Assembly (NCBI RefSeq): GCF_022201045.2
Contig: NC_068558.1
Coordinates: forward strand, 35,669,501 to 35,733,500
Direction: 5' to 3'
DNA: 64,000 nt
DNA from: Citrus sinensis
Taxonomy: Eukaryota > Streptophyta > Magnoliopsida > Sapindales > Rutaceae
A model generated the notes under the pieces. The model saw only the letters and a list, made by a program, of their open reading frames with translations. It was not told the origin of the DNA and did no database searches. Both the position numbers and the translations under genes were made by a program. Shown in pieces: positions 11,581 through 24,847 of this stretch (its first letter is position 1; the number at the start of each line of letters is the position of its first letter).

Positions 11581-11672
11581 GTTGAACCCACACCGAAGCT
11601 TCAGTACTCCAGCTTGGCAGAAATTGCTTATAGCAAGTCAATTCAAATTCAATAAAAGACAAATGACGTAAC

Positions 11673-13221
11673 TGTTGGGAAAATATGCTCTTTAAAAGCA
11701 TATGTGTTTATTTAATTGTAATAAACAAATTTTTTGATTAATAAAATAAATGAGGTATTTTATTCAAATATCTTAATTGCATTAATATTTGTATTAAAGT
11801 CTATTTATTCATATTATATGTATTTATGTGATCACCATGTGGATTCACAGAAGACATAAATACAAGTTATCTTATGATTAAATAAATTTAGTTCGCAGTT
11901 GATAAATAAAGTTGGGCACTTTATTTAGGTATAGACTGTAATAAATTCATTGAATGATTTGTCTTAATCATGTATGAATTTATTAATGTAGTACGACTAC
12001 ATTGAACAGGATCACATATGAGATTTAATTAACTTTGTAATAACTGTCAGACTTATTAAATCTCATAGGCGTTGATTTTACTGTAATCTTAATCTTGAGT
12101 TAATTATGATTTCATTATTGTAATTGTTATTTCATTTGAGTTACCAATGGGCACGACACATCCTTGTGGTCAAGATTACCCGGTATCTTGGTGGGAGCAA
12201 TTATGAGTATTGGAGTTATGGATTAACAATATAGAATTTGTACAACACATCTCTTGATGGGTTTTCGGCACTTGATCATAGAATTCTCTGGCCAGAGTGT
12301 GTCAACATATTTAGTATGTTGAAAATGATCATTAGAGAAAACCAGTAAGGATCAAGGAATAAGATGTTATTAAATTGATTGGACAGTTGAGATATCAATT
12401 TAATTAACGATGTGGTACAAAGGATTGTGCAGTAAAGAAATCAATGTGGCTTGGGACGAATTATTATTCGAGCATACAATTATGGAAGTCAGTTCCAATC
12501 TTTTAGTGGAGTAGATTTGGAATTAAATAATTGGGCTAGTTTAATTACAAGCCTAATTATTGTAGCCACTATTGTATGTTCCCAAATGATCCCCGGGTTA
12601 GCTCATTTAATTGACTGCACCACTACTGGACTAATAAGTAAGATAACTAGCTATTTGGGTCAAAAGCCTAAATATATCATTTAGTGGGAGGCTCCATTTA
12701 ATTAGCTTTTGTATAAGGGGCTTTATGTTATTTTACAAGATGGGTCCCCTATTGAAAAAGTAAATAAACGTGAGTTTTATTTAGGGCATTATTTGGAGCC
12801 TAGGGTTTTCACTAAAGGGAGATATATAAGGCTTATTTTTCTCAAAAAAAAAGAAAATGAAGCCACTTGATACAGATCAAAGAATAAAATTTTTCTCTCC
12901 ATTGTTGAGAGAAAAATTTTCTCGTGCTAGTTGCTTTGGTAGTGATAAAGGCACCCACACGTCAAGTGCAGATCGAACCTGAGTCATAACCTGGAAGATC
13001 ATTGGAGACTGTTCATGATCTAACAAGCGTGGTGGTGACGGATCGTGATCTAACAGGAGTGGTGGTGGCGGATCGTGATCTAGGAGCCTAAAACACTTCA
13101 GCGAAAAAAGCCAACTCGGATTTTCAAGGTACGATTTCTAGAATACGAATTCTTATATATTATATGAGAGCGATCTTCAAAAGGTTTTATAAAAATTTAA
13201 AAACCTGATTTTTCCCCAACA
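11673..13221. mobile_element. Solo LTR, Copia (Angela/SIRE-like)
   Basis: Begins TGTTGGGAAAATATGC and ends TTTTTCCCCAACA, with a perfect 5-bp target duplication GTAAC at 11668-11672 and 13222-13226. At 1549 bp without internal coding domains it is best read as a solo LTR left by recombination between two LTRs. The end sequences resemble long-LTR Copia lineages. It sits between the two tandem units. Confidence 0.88.
13016..13083. repeat. 31-bp tandem repeat in solo LTR
   Basis: Two full units of a 31-bp repeat built around gatctaacannngtggtggt, followed by a partial third. Confidence 0.75.
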
Positions 13222-13334
13222 GTAACCGTGTTGGTTCCGCGTGTTGAGTTATTCCTCACTTTCCCGTGTGGACTTCCACGCGCATTTTGCGCAACATACC
13301 CCCATCAAAGTCAGTCAAGTCTTCTCTTTTTGTT

Positions 13335-13489
13335 AATGTGGCATATTTTCTATATCAAGCCGTTCATTTTGCATAAGAAAATTAGCAATAACAGCTCAAT
13401 TATTGGCAGTTCCTTCTATAAGCATTTTCTAACACATAATTGAGAAAGTCTATAAAATTTTTAAGAGTTCCAGGCAAGTGTATTTTAGT
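13335..13489. repeat. R repeat upstream of chimera copy 2
   Basis: Runs from aatgtggcatattttctata to gttccaggcaagtg. The same sequence lies downstream of both chimeras (6922-7098 and 15525-15698), so copy 2 is flanked on both sides by direct R repeats. In copy 1 the upstream R is deleted. Confidence 0.8.
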
Positions 13490-13577
13490 CAATCACAATT
13501 ACTTGTTTGTTAATTCCCTGCATTTAAATAAGGAAGAAGCAGCCACCACACCGATCGATCGATCGACCGAGAAAAAG

Positions 13578-15458
13578 ATGCCAAAGTTCACTCTCGGAAA
13601 TTCCTTTCGTTTTGGCAGCAAAAGGGAAATCGTCTCTAACTTTTATTCGGAAAATATTGAGACGATACTAAAAAAGTTGACTAAAGATTGGCTTGGGCAG
13701 TTTGCTCGAGATGCGCAGATCCAGGCTGATCTGATTGGGTGGAAGAAGATGATGGCGAAGATTAATAAGGTGCTAGATGATGCGATCGAGAAGCAGACGA
13801 AGGAGGAGTCAGTGAAGATATGGCTAGGCAAACTTCAGCACTTGGCTTGTGATGTTGATTTCTTGTTGGATGAGTTTCAAACGGAAGCTTTCCAGAGGAT
13901 GCTGCTGCAAGATGGTGTTGATGATGCCGTGGATAAGTCCGAGGATTCTACGGCCATGTCTAAAGTAAAGGAGGTCAATGCTAGATTGCAAGACATTGCA
14001 TGGCAAATAAACGTACTAGGTTTGAAAGCAAGTTCCGGTGGGAAGTCTAAGAATGTCAGGCAAAGATTTCCCACGACCCCTTCGGTGAGTGAAGCTATCT
14101 TGTAAGCATTGATATTTAAACAGAAATTTTTTACAGAAAACTGACAAAAATAGTGATAAATCGGTATCAATTTGCCCGCTTAATTAAAAAATTAAGACAT
14201 TAGATACTGATTTGTCACTGTTTTTATCAATATCTCGATCTCCTTAGCAATTTTTCACCAATGTAAATGGTAGAGAAAATGATGAAGAATAGATACTGAA
14301 TCGCCTATACTACAAATATAAAGACTAATTACTAATGCTAATTCAAAGTGTTTTCATTTGTTTTGAAAGCTACTCTTAGCCGCAGTAAGAGGCGGAGGTC
14401 AAAATCGTGGTCCTACAATCTTTAGTCCCTTAATCGAGAAAGAGGACTTGGCTTTTTTGGAGAAAGAGGATTGCTCTGCTTCTTTGGAGAAAATAAGATC
14501 ACGTGCGAGTGGAGAAATTTACATAGCCGAGCTACCGGAAAGCAATGGAAAGATGATTGCTATTAAGAAGGTTAAACAAGTAGATAATTCGCTACTGAAC
14601 ATAAAAATGAGGCAAGTTCGGGCTGAGATTATGACTGCAGGTCAAATTAGGCATAGGAATATTGTTCCTTTGCTGGCTCATATGGTCCGGCCTGACTGCC
14701 ATTTACTTGTCTCTGAATTCATGAAGAATGGAAGTTTACTAGAGATTCTAAATGATGTCTCACAAGGAAGAAGAGAATTAGAGTGGCTAGCTAGACACAG
14801 GATTGCAAGAGGAATAGTTTCAGGCCTTGAGTATCTGCATATGTACCATAGGCCTCGTATAATCCATAGAAATATCACGCCATCGAGCGTGCTTATAGAC
14901 GATGATATGGAAGCCAGGATTGCTGACTTTGGTCTTGCAAGGCTAATGCCTGATGGACATGCACAAGTCTCAACATCGATTGTGGCGGGAACGGTGGGAT
15001 ACATAGCCCCAGAGTATCACCAGACGCTAAAATTTTCAGAAAAGTGTGATATATACAGCTTTGGGGTGTTGCTAGCTGTTTTAGTGATGGGAAAATTACC
15101 ATCCGATGATTTTTTCCAACATACAGAAGAGAAGAGTTTGGTTCGATGGATGAGAAATGTCATGACTTCTGAGAACCCTAACCGGGCTATCGATTCGAAG
15201 CTCCTCGGCAATGGGTATGAGGAGCAAATGCTTCTTGTTTTGAAGATTGCTTGTTTTTGCACTTTGGATGATCCAGAGGAGAGACCTAACAGTAAGGATG
15301 TTAGGTCCATGTTGTCAGATACAGCATTAATTAAGGATGTGGATTTTTTGAAAATGCACAAGAGAATGGATTTTGACAATGATGATTGTGATGAACTCAT
15401 CCAACAAGAAATCTATACAGAGTGGCTCAGCTCATTGGACAGTTATAATCCCCTCTGA
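13578..15458 (+). CDS. Chimeric gene: NLR coiled coil (Rx_N) joined to SOBIR1-like pseudokinase, copy 2
   Basis: Exons 13578-14084 and 14370-15458, phase 0, give 531 aa. Residues 1-169 are the Rx-type coiled coil, with a short insert around VDDAVDKSEDST that is missing from copy 1. Residues 170 onward are SOBIR1-like (LLLAAVRGGGQNRGP, IFSPLI, YHQTLKFSEKCDIYSFGV, LPSDDFFQHTEE). The lysine (IAIKK, K235) and DFG (355-357) are kept. The glycine loop is RSRASGEI, and HRDLKPAN has become HRNITPSS, with Asp to Asn at N337 (codon 14871-14873). About 13 residues before helix C are deleted relative to copy 1. A 2-base loss near the end removes the normal stop after LSQI(Q/R)H and adds a 46-residue acidic tail from former 3' UTR. 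The first Met in exon 2 is at 231, so the kinase cannot start alone. Expression is untested. Confidence 0.85.
14085..14369 (+). other. Intron joining CC and kinase halves, copy 2
   Basis: Donor TCG|GTGAGTG and acceptor TTTTGAAAG|CTA, collinear with the copy 1 intron. In-frame translation continues from exon 1 into LLLAAVRGGG, the membrane-proximal wording of SOBIR1 kinases. Confidence 0.75.
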
Positions 15459-17019
15459 GTTTTTAGTTCAAATAATCTATACAGAGCGGCTCAGCTCATT
15501 GTACAAAGTAGAAACCATTTCTCAAATGTGGCATATTTTCTATATTCCAGCATTCATATGTTTCTGGAAACACATCAAACCTTTCATTTTGCATAAGAAA
15601 AATAGCAAGAACAACTCGCTATTGGTACGTAGTCCCTTCCATAAGCATATTCCAACACTTATTGTGAGAAAAGGGAAAGTTCCAGGCAAGTGCGTTTTAT
15701 TAAAAAAAAAAAATGTTCCTTTAAAAAGCAACTAACCGTGTTTCACATTTCGATTCTGACTGTGTCTCCATATTTTATTTACAAACCAGTTCAAAAGAGC
15801 TGTCAAAATTTCAGAATCATGAAAAAAAAATATATATATAGATATATATATCGTCTAGCCAGTGGCAACACTTAAGGCCTTTCAACCCGCACGTTATAAA
15901 AAGTAAATCAAAGCATAAGCACGAAAGGCTAGAATGCTGGAAACCGTGTTTAAGTTGGGATAAAGGAGATCAGAGACATCAAAAGTGGGCCTTGAAATTT
16001 AAAAGCAGAAAAGTATCTCACAGGGAGTGGGACATTATGTTTTGAAATTTGAATGTTGCAGCTAGAGGATTCATCTAAGCCATCCGGTCCACTCTCATGC
16101 TCAATAGAGCAAAGTTCACTACGGAGGCGTGACAACAGCCCAACAAAGAGGAAATGTAAAATGATGGCCAGGAAAAATCTATTAGCAGACGGGGAGCAAG
16201 AGAGGTTATGTTAATGCCTTAATGGACTTTGGAAAACCAAATGCACTCTATTGTTAGACATACAAACCTAATTTTCTTAAAATGGCTAATAAATGCGGAA
16301 TACTCCAAAGCTAGATTTTTTCCCACACTGTAGCTTAATGGAATGCAAGTTGGGTAGCAAAGGTTCCTTTAATTTACTGGAGAAGTATTGCCATATTTTA
16401 TCCAAAAAATGCAACTCTAGTGTGATTAATAATATTTGTCCTTCTCTTAAAAAAAAAAAAATGAAGTAGAGGTCTAGCAGCACCCTGCTCAAACCAAACA
16501 TGTTATGGGCTTATGGGCTTATGGCTCAGTGAGGAAAACGGAAAGCCGAAGTCATTTTCAAATACATAGAAAAAGAAAGTTGGTCCCATACCAAATTTAT
16601 ATATATATATATACACACTGATATATTACAATAAGAATTTTAAAAATATTTATAATCACAAATCAATTGGGATTCTTTTTCATAATTCTAGTAGTCCCAT
16701 ACCAAATATTTGAAAGTCCTCAACAACATTAAAAATGTAGTAGTGTGCTTTACTCCGAAAAAAGCCACATAATGACCCATGAAACTCCACCATACTCTAT
16801 GATTTAAATATCATGATCATTATAATAATGCAACATAAGTCGGACAAAAATACATTTAGGCAGTGTCTACTTCACATATTAGGGAATCAAAATTCGAAAT
16901 TGGAATCATTGACAGGGTTTTCTTCGCAAAATAGAGGCAAGAATCGAAATTGAAATCGTTGGACCACCTAAATTTGGAAATGGAGAATGGGAGATTGATT
17001 CCCAAGACCCCCTGAGAAT
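15459..17019. repeat. 3' flank of chimera copy 2
   Basis: Collinear with 6760-8240, with an R repeat at 15525-15698. A 97-bp AT-rich insert (16597-16693) is bracketed by a 14-bp direct repeat gtcccataccaaat. The last 150 bp (about 16870-17019) are not found in copy 1. No gene seen. Confidence 0.8.
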
Positions 17020-17610
17020 TTGACCCAAGTAAGTGATCTTTTCTCTCCCTACGTCAAATTTGAGAAAATAACATTAGGAGTTCATTCTTTCTTTGTTCTT
17101 TTCATTTTTAAAGTCTTTCAATTAAACTAGCTATAATCAAGGCTCAATAACTTAATACACATTAATCCATTAAACCGAAACAAATTACTTGAGCATCGAA
17201 GGATTTAACGTCGAAAAAATTCCCAACTTTCTCTTAATCGTTTATTGTGAACGTAGATATTTTTATGGGAAGCACTTGTGATCGCTTGTGTTTGCTCCAA
17301 TGAGTAGGAAGTTTATGGTCAAGATCATCTGTCCCACCATTATAAATTTTGTGTTGACGTAGGCATCTAGTTATTGCTCAACACGATCATAGTTCAACAT
17401 CAACAGTATTGATTTCAAATATAGTATTGTTTTTATATATTTTATAATATAATTCAAAATCTTTACTAATAATTTAATAAATATTTAATTTCAGGGATCC
17501 TAATATCTACTTGAGTTAATTGATGTATCATTCATCAATTAGATAGTAGAATAATATTATATAATAATTATGCATTTATCATCCAATAAATGAGTAGAAA
17601 ATATAAAAAT
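17020..17610. repeat. Non-coding block shared with 9820-10400
   Basis: Collinear with the copy 1 block to within short indels, ending near caataaatgagtagaaaata. No coding potential. Confidence 0.85.
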
Positions 17611-17818
17611 ATATATAGTTGTTAGCCAAATCTCTACCTTGTAGGCCATGATTTCGTGGTATCTTATAAATTTTAAAGATTAGGGATTGCACCCTAGACG
17701 GCTCTTCCCCTAAGCAACTTAGGCAATCGCCCAGGGCCCACTATAGATGAAGGCCCTTAATTTTTTTTTTATAAATTATAGTTATTAATTATTGATATAT
17801 ATTTATTATTATTGGGAG

Positions 17819-18520
17819 ATTACCAATTTCCCCCTACAATAATCAACATATACCATTTACCTCCTTATTGTTTTTATAATGGCCAAAAACCCCCCTGATA
17901 GCATAAGTTTACAATATTACCCTTATTTTCAACTACTCTTTTATTTATATTTATTATAAATTAAATAAATCACATGAATAGAAACTAAATAAAAAATTAA
18001 GTATTAAAAATAAGAAATATATGTTTTGATATGAAAAAAATAATAATAAAATTATTTTCTTGTACTTATTTATTTTGTGAAAATTTTCTTATAATAAATA
18101 TATAAGAAAGTTATTATAAAATGATAAAAAAAATTATAAGAAAACATGAATGACAAATAAAAATTTATTATAAGATAAATAATAAAATATTTTACCTATA
18201 CTTTTTACATTTAATTTTAAAATATTACAAAATATTTATTATAAGAAAATGTTCACAAAATAAATAATTACAAGAAAAAAATTTTATTATTATTTTTTTC
18301 TCATATCAAAACATATATTTTTTGTTTTTAATACTTAATTTTTTTTATTTAGTTTCTATTCATGTAATTTATTTAATTTATAATAAATGTAAATAAAAGA
18401 GTAGTTGAAAATAAAGGTAATATTGTAAACTTATGCTGTCAGAGGGGGTTTTTGGCCATTACAAAAACAGCATGGGGTAAATGGTATATGTTAATTACTG
18501 TAGGGGGGAAGTGGCAATTT
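17819..18520. mobile_element. Foldback/long-TIR element
   Basis: Arms 17819-18101 and 18231-18520 are inverted copies of each other. The outer ends read attaccaatttccccctac on the left and attgccacttcccccctac on the reversed right, and matching continues through the ggccaaaaacccccc and tttcaactactcttttattt stretches. The loop is about 130 bp. No coding sequence. The structure fits a non-autonomous long-TIR (MULE or foldback) element; no clear target duplication. Confidence 0.85.
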
Positions 18521-19396
18521 ATTTATAATTATATTTTCCATAAACAAACTATTAAATCCTTACAAAGTCTCCTTTTAATATTATAATTAACAATTTTAAA
18601 ACCATTTATTTCCTCCGTATATTTCATCTAAAACTCCATTAAGGCCACATATTTTTTAAATTATTATCATTAATATCTTTTTCCAATTAAAAAAAATACA
18701 TGAAACCTTCATTACTTTGGTGAAAAAACTACTTTCTTTACCCTAATTTTCACTTAAGGAAAAAAAAATCAATTGTTTTACTTTCCATTGATCACTGCTA
18801 CTCAAAGTCTTAATCTGTCAGAGTTAAAGTTCTCAAATTTTCAGGTTCTATCTTTCTATTCTCTTATTAATTAATTATGTTATTCAGTTATTTTTGTTTC
18901 TTTTTAAAAATATTATTGTGTTTATAGGTTGTTTTCTTGTAATTATCTAGCATAATTGTTTACTTAATTACTCTTGTTTCCGTAGAAAAAGAAAAAAAGT
19001 CTACTAAAAATAAATGCATTAGGATAAAAAGAGTTGAACTATTGGCACTCCTTTTTTGATCTTATAAAACCCCTATTTTATTAAAATTACATTTAAAGAC
19101 AAATAAAAATAAAATTAACCCCACTTATGTCTCTTCAACCTTATTTTCTTCTTTTTTAAAAAAATTATTTTAATTTATTTTGCTTGCACATGTATGATTT
19201 TTTTTTTTTGGTTGACTCTATCTCTCTTCTCTTTTTCATTATAGATGAACAATTTTTTATGGCAATGCAACCCCCACTTCCACAGCCGGATTCATAGATT
19301 GATTGGAGAAGAACATCTACTTGTAATTGCATTTGGACTTCTGGAAAATGTTTCGATTGTTAATGCCCGCAAGCGATTTATATAATAATTGATTCT

Positions 19397-20521
19397 TAGG
19401 GGTGGGCAAAATACCCGACCCGATCCGACCCGAAAAATTTCGGGTTCGAATCAGATCGGATGAAATCTTGCAAATTCGATCGGGTTGTGATCGGATCGGG
19501 TCGCTTTAAAAACAAAAAAAAAACAAAACAAAATCTAAGTGGCTAAACACACGCACACGGCACACCACACATAATCACACACAAATCACATACTCAAAAG
19601 GTTACACAAACACAAGACTCACAACAAAACACAAACCCCAACTTAGTCATCTGCGAATTTGCTCTTTCTCAAAATTTCTTTCTTTTTTTTTGTTTTCTTA
19701 ATGTGATTTTTTTTCAAAAGACAAGTTGCGATGATGATGAGTGAAATTAATCTCGTTAATCTGAGATAAACATGAGGAAAAATTCTCTAATCCATTGTTA
19801 ATTATCCTGAGCACCTTCTCTTCCTCTTTAGTAAAAAAAAAATCACAACACCCAACCCACCCTCAAGAAGCAAGAAAACATTCTCTCCTTCCCGCGATCT
19901 GCTGCTGCCGTGTTGCGAGTCCGGCCATCTGCTGCTGCGTCAGCGATCTGCTATTGTCGTGCTGTTGTCATGCTGCTGTCGTGTTGTGTCCAGCCATCTA
20001 CTGCTGCGTCCGTGATCTGCTGCCGCTGTGCTGCGTCCAGCCATCGCGAGGAAACTGCTGCACGTCCAGCCGTGCGCGAGCTGCTGTTGCACGTCCACCG
20101 ATCTGCTGCCGAAAACCCAGCCGTGATCTGCTGCTGTGGCTGCTGATATGCTACTCCAAGGCTCAAGCCTCCAACCCGACCCGAGTTTCTCTCTTATGTG
20201 TTTTGAATTTTGAAGCTTTCATGGTGTATTGGTATATATGTTTTGAATTGACTCGTTTTCATCAACCCGAATTGGCTTAATTTGACCCGAATTCAATATG
20301 ATCCGTTTTTAATCCAAATCGATTCTACCCGAATTCAACCTGATTTTTGACCCGATCCGAACCGATCCGAATATATAGGATCGGATCGGGTCGGGCTGTG
20401 AGTTCGGGTTGCATTCGGATCAATGTTTGCCCAACCCGAATAACCCGAAACCCGATCGGGTTGACCCAAACCCGATCGGGTTGACCCAAACCCGACCCGA
20501 ATCCGATTTTGCCCACCCCTA
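19397..20521. mobile_element. Non-autonomous hAT-type element with (T)CGGATCGGGT subterminal repeats
   Basis: Perfect 16-bp terminal inverted repeats TAGGGGTGGGCAAAAT. Both subterminal regions are packed with GATCGGATCGGGTCGGG-like motifs in both orientations, as in hAT elements where such arrays are transposase binding sites. The middle is low-complexity ctgctgctg sequence. No transposase domain. An 8-bp target duplication is not evident. Confidence 0.75.
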
Positions 20522-21696
20522 GGCACATATATGTTTCCTTGATTTTTTTTTTTCAAATGTTATCATAGACATACATATTCATTATTTATACAACAGATAA
20601 ATAGAAATAAAATTACGAACGAAAAAGATGATTATTTAGGGAAAAAGGGTATTTTCGACATTATGTGGAGTATAATTAGAAAAGGAGTTTCCAGAGAATT
20701 TAGGAGGGGTGCCAATAGTTGGACTCTACAAAAAACTTAAAAAACAAGAGAAGTTAATTTAGTTTAATCTAAAAAAAAAGCTATTGATAAAAACATATTT
20801 AAGATCAACTATGTCATAGGAAAGATTAAACAAGTTAACTATATTGTCTATTGAGAAAAATATATTAAAAAAATTAGAATATAAAAATTTGATTAATAAT
20901 TTTACATCTCAAGCTAGAGAAATTGATTTTAAATAAATAAATTTTAATAAAATTAATATATACATTTTATCTCAAATTTTTTGAAAGGTCTAATTAAAAC
21001 AATTTGCTTAAAGCCTAAAAAATTATTAAGCCGCCCCTGGTTAGCACCCCTTCAACCAATGCATAGGGGGCCTCCCCATCCCCACCACGAACCATTTGAC
21101 CAGTGAATTTTCATCAAATACCACTCTCTAAACAAGCGTAAAGGCAAGGGCGGCGCTGCTATACATGAATCTCAGTCAAATCGAGGAGACGTTATTCATA
21201 TGATGTACCCCACTCCACGTGTTTAAACCCTTAGATCTGGATATAAAGGCAAGGGCGACGCCACTTAAATGCATAAATCTCAATCAAAGGGAGATGCATT
21301 AAGAGTTCCGAATAGCTATTTATTTTTCCCATCATATACCCCACGTACGTTTTAAACCCTTGATCTAGAAAGTCTTTCCTACAAACACCAAGTATTTCAT
21401 AGAGATCACCTTAGGGTTCCGAATAGTTGAATTGGCACCGTATAATACCGTGCCGGTCAATTAAGCCTTAGATTTCCATTTTTTTCCCTTCTCCCGACAA
21501 CCCTAATCACATCTTACAAAGCCCTGTCATCCTCTAATTTTTTACAATTTATTTTAGTTACATAGAAGTGATGCTTAGAAAAAAAAAATGAATTGATAAT
21601 GAATACAAATAATTTGTTAAAAAAATTATCAAGTGTGTTTAATTCTTATTTGTCTTTAAATATAATTTTATTTACAATAGAATTTTACAAGAATAA

Positions 21697-23036
<1,340 letters not shown>

Positions 23037-23345
23037 ACAAGAATAATGAAGGGGGACCAGTAGCTTCAGTCTTTGGGTTATTAAATTTGGATGCTTTTTT
23101 TTTTTTAATTGTCATGTAGTAAGTTACCATCCCACCCATTACGAACCTTTTTTTAAAAGATATGATTTCTAGGTTCTAACTTCCAATGAAATGACCACAT
23201 ACGATGTATAATGCTGAACACTTGTTGACTTATTTAATTTTTTAAGTGAATTTCTTTTCTAAATAAAAAAAAGACTTGACGAGGAGGAGAGGCTGTCATA
23301 TATTATTTGTCATCTCGATGACTGACAAGCTATAGACAGAACAAA

Positions 23346-23514
23346 GTAAGTTTCATATATTCTTCTCTTTAATTTTTGCGTTTCGACTTTGATCATTTCA
23401 GAAACATATCTTGATTATTACTCTGTTGTTTAGCTAAGGACATCTTTTTTTTTTCGTTTATTTATTTATTTATTTAATTTATTGGTTTCATTTGTTTTGA
23501 TGGTGCTTACGCAG
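23346..23514 (+). other. Probable 5' UTR intron of the DUF247 gene
   Basis: Donor GTAAGT at 23346 and acceptor GCAG ending 23514, 13 bases before the ATG. The donor is still present in copy 1 near 10926, but the rest of the gene is gone. Confidence 0.5.
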
Positions 23515-23527
23515 CAAGCGATCGAAG

Positions 23528-24847
23528 ATGGCCAACGGCGAGCAAGAACCCATTGATATAGAGAGCTTAGCAAATTCTTTAAGAAAGAAGTTCAAGACCT
23601 TGCATCACTTACCCGAAAAGTGTTGCATCTACAGAGTTCCTGAGCAAGTACGGTGTTTAAATCCAAAAGCTCACGCTCCGCAATTAGTTTCTATTGGTCC
23701 ACTTCATCATGGTAATAAGGAAGAGCTCAAAGCAATGGAAGAGCAGAAACTGAGATACCTTGAATATTTTCTTCAACGTACTGAGGTAAGCATCGAGACA
23801 TTTCTTACATCCATAAAGAACAAGGAAGCCAAATTGCGTGATTGTTATGCAGAAACCATTAGACTTGAAAGTAAAGACTTTGTAACCATGGTTCTAGGGG
23901 ATGCTGTGTTTCTTATTGAGTTCTTACTCAGATATAGTTGCCCTAGATCGATTACCATCGGTGACCCCATTTTCACAAAATCAAAGATGATATCCGACAT
24001 GTGGCTTGACTTTTGGCTCTTAGAAAATCAGCTCCCGTTATTCATTCTTGATGACTTGTTTAATCTTGCCAAAACCGAAATGTATCATGATGATTACTAT
24101 GGAGTTTCCTTGCTCTCTCTCACTCGTCGCTTCTACAAAGACATTCATGAGTTTCCCTCGATCGAGGAGAATTTGTTTGAAATCCATTTTTCGGAAGCTG
24201 AACATTTTCTTGATTTGCTAAGACTTTGTTTTCAGCCACCCCCGACCCAGTCCCAGTCCCAGCCCCAGTCCCAGTCCCGAGCTCAGCCTAATAAACTCAA
24301 GACTCAAAACATACCTTCCGTAACGGAACTTTACCAAGCTGGAGTCAAATTTCAGCTGGGTTCAAGCAAAAATCTGTTTGACATTACATTCAGATTCAAT
24401 AAGGGGATTCTGGAAATTCCACTTTTTAGAATAAGCGAATCCACTGAAGTTTTATTCAGAAATCTTCAAGCTTTCGAGAGATTGGGTTGTGACACCAGAT
24501 ACATAAATGACTACGTTATCATCATGAATTACCTCGTCAACACTCCACAAGATGTTGAGTTACTTGTTCAAAACCGAGTTATTGAAAACTGGCTGTGGGA
24601 CAATGAAGCTGTGTCGACTCTTTTTCACAACCTTGTCCAAGAAACTTCACTGTCTGCCATGGATTTCCAATATTCTGATCTTATTGAAAATCTCAAGGCC
24701 TATTGCGGACACCGTTGGCATAGGTGGAAGGCAATCTTGAAACAAGATTATTTCAACAATCCTTGGGCATCTATCTCTGTTATTGCAGCAGTTATTCTCC
24801 TTGTACTCACTGCCATACAAGCAACTTGTTCTATTCTACAATTATAG
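23528..24847 (+). CDS. DUF247 protein (UPF0481 family)
   Basis: A single-exon frame of 439 aa, the usual size and structure for plant DUF247 proteins. Family marks in order: IYRVPEQVRCLNPKAHAPQL (residues about 36-56), VSIGPLHHG, EQKLRYLEYFL, AVFLIEFLLRYS, DMWLDFWLLENQLPLFILDDL (about 156-176), and a C-terminal hydrophobic helix (about 415-437) that would anchor the protein in a membrane. A Q/S/P-rich low-complexity segment (about 238-255) precedes the second half. Molecular function of the family is unknown; members occur at grass self-incompatibility loci and as large clustered families elsewhere. The gene belongs to the duplicated unit but its counterpart in copy 1 is deleted. Confidence 0.95.
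   Translation: MANGEQEPIDIESLANSLRKKFKTLHHLPEKCCIYRVPEQVRCLNPKAHAPQLVSIGPLHHGNKEELKAMEEQKLRYLEYFLQRTEVSIETFLTSIKNKEAKLRDCYAETIRLESKDFVTMVLGDAVFLIEFLLRYSCPRSITIGDPIFTKSKMISDMWLDFWLLENQLPLFILDDLFNLAKTEMYHDDYYGVSLLSLTRRFYKDIHEFPSIEENLFEIHFSEAEHFLDLLRLCFQPPPTQSQSQPQSQSRAQPNKLKTQNIPSVTELYQAGVKFQLGSSKNLFDITFRFNKGILEIPLFRISESTEVLFRNLQAFERLGCDTRYINDYVIIMNYLVNTPQDVELLVQNRVIENWLWDNEAVSTLFHNLVQETSLSAMDFQYSDLIENLKAYCGHRWHRWKAILKQDYFNNPWASISVIAAVILLVLTAIQATCSILQL

Larger units (their letters stand above)
17611..21490. other. Insertion-rich interval absent from copy 1
   Basis: Copy 1 passes directly from the 17020-17610 block to the 21491 block, so about 3.9 kb here is inserted. It holds the foldback element (17819-18520) and a hAT element (19397-20521). 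Ends near 17697 (ccctagacggctcttcccct) and 21040 (ttaagccgcccctggtta) may mark a larger degenerate hAT-type host element; this is uncertain. The 161-codon frame at 19795-20280 is low-complexity (ctg)n sequence, not a gene. Confidence 0.65.

Noticed and set aside
19795..20280. 161-codon cysteine-rich frame
   Set aside because: Low-complexity ctgctg sequence inside a hAT element; several frames are open at once.
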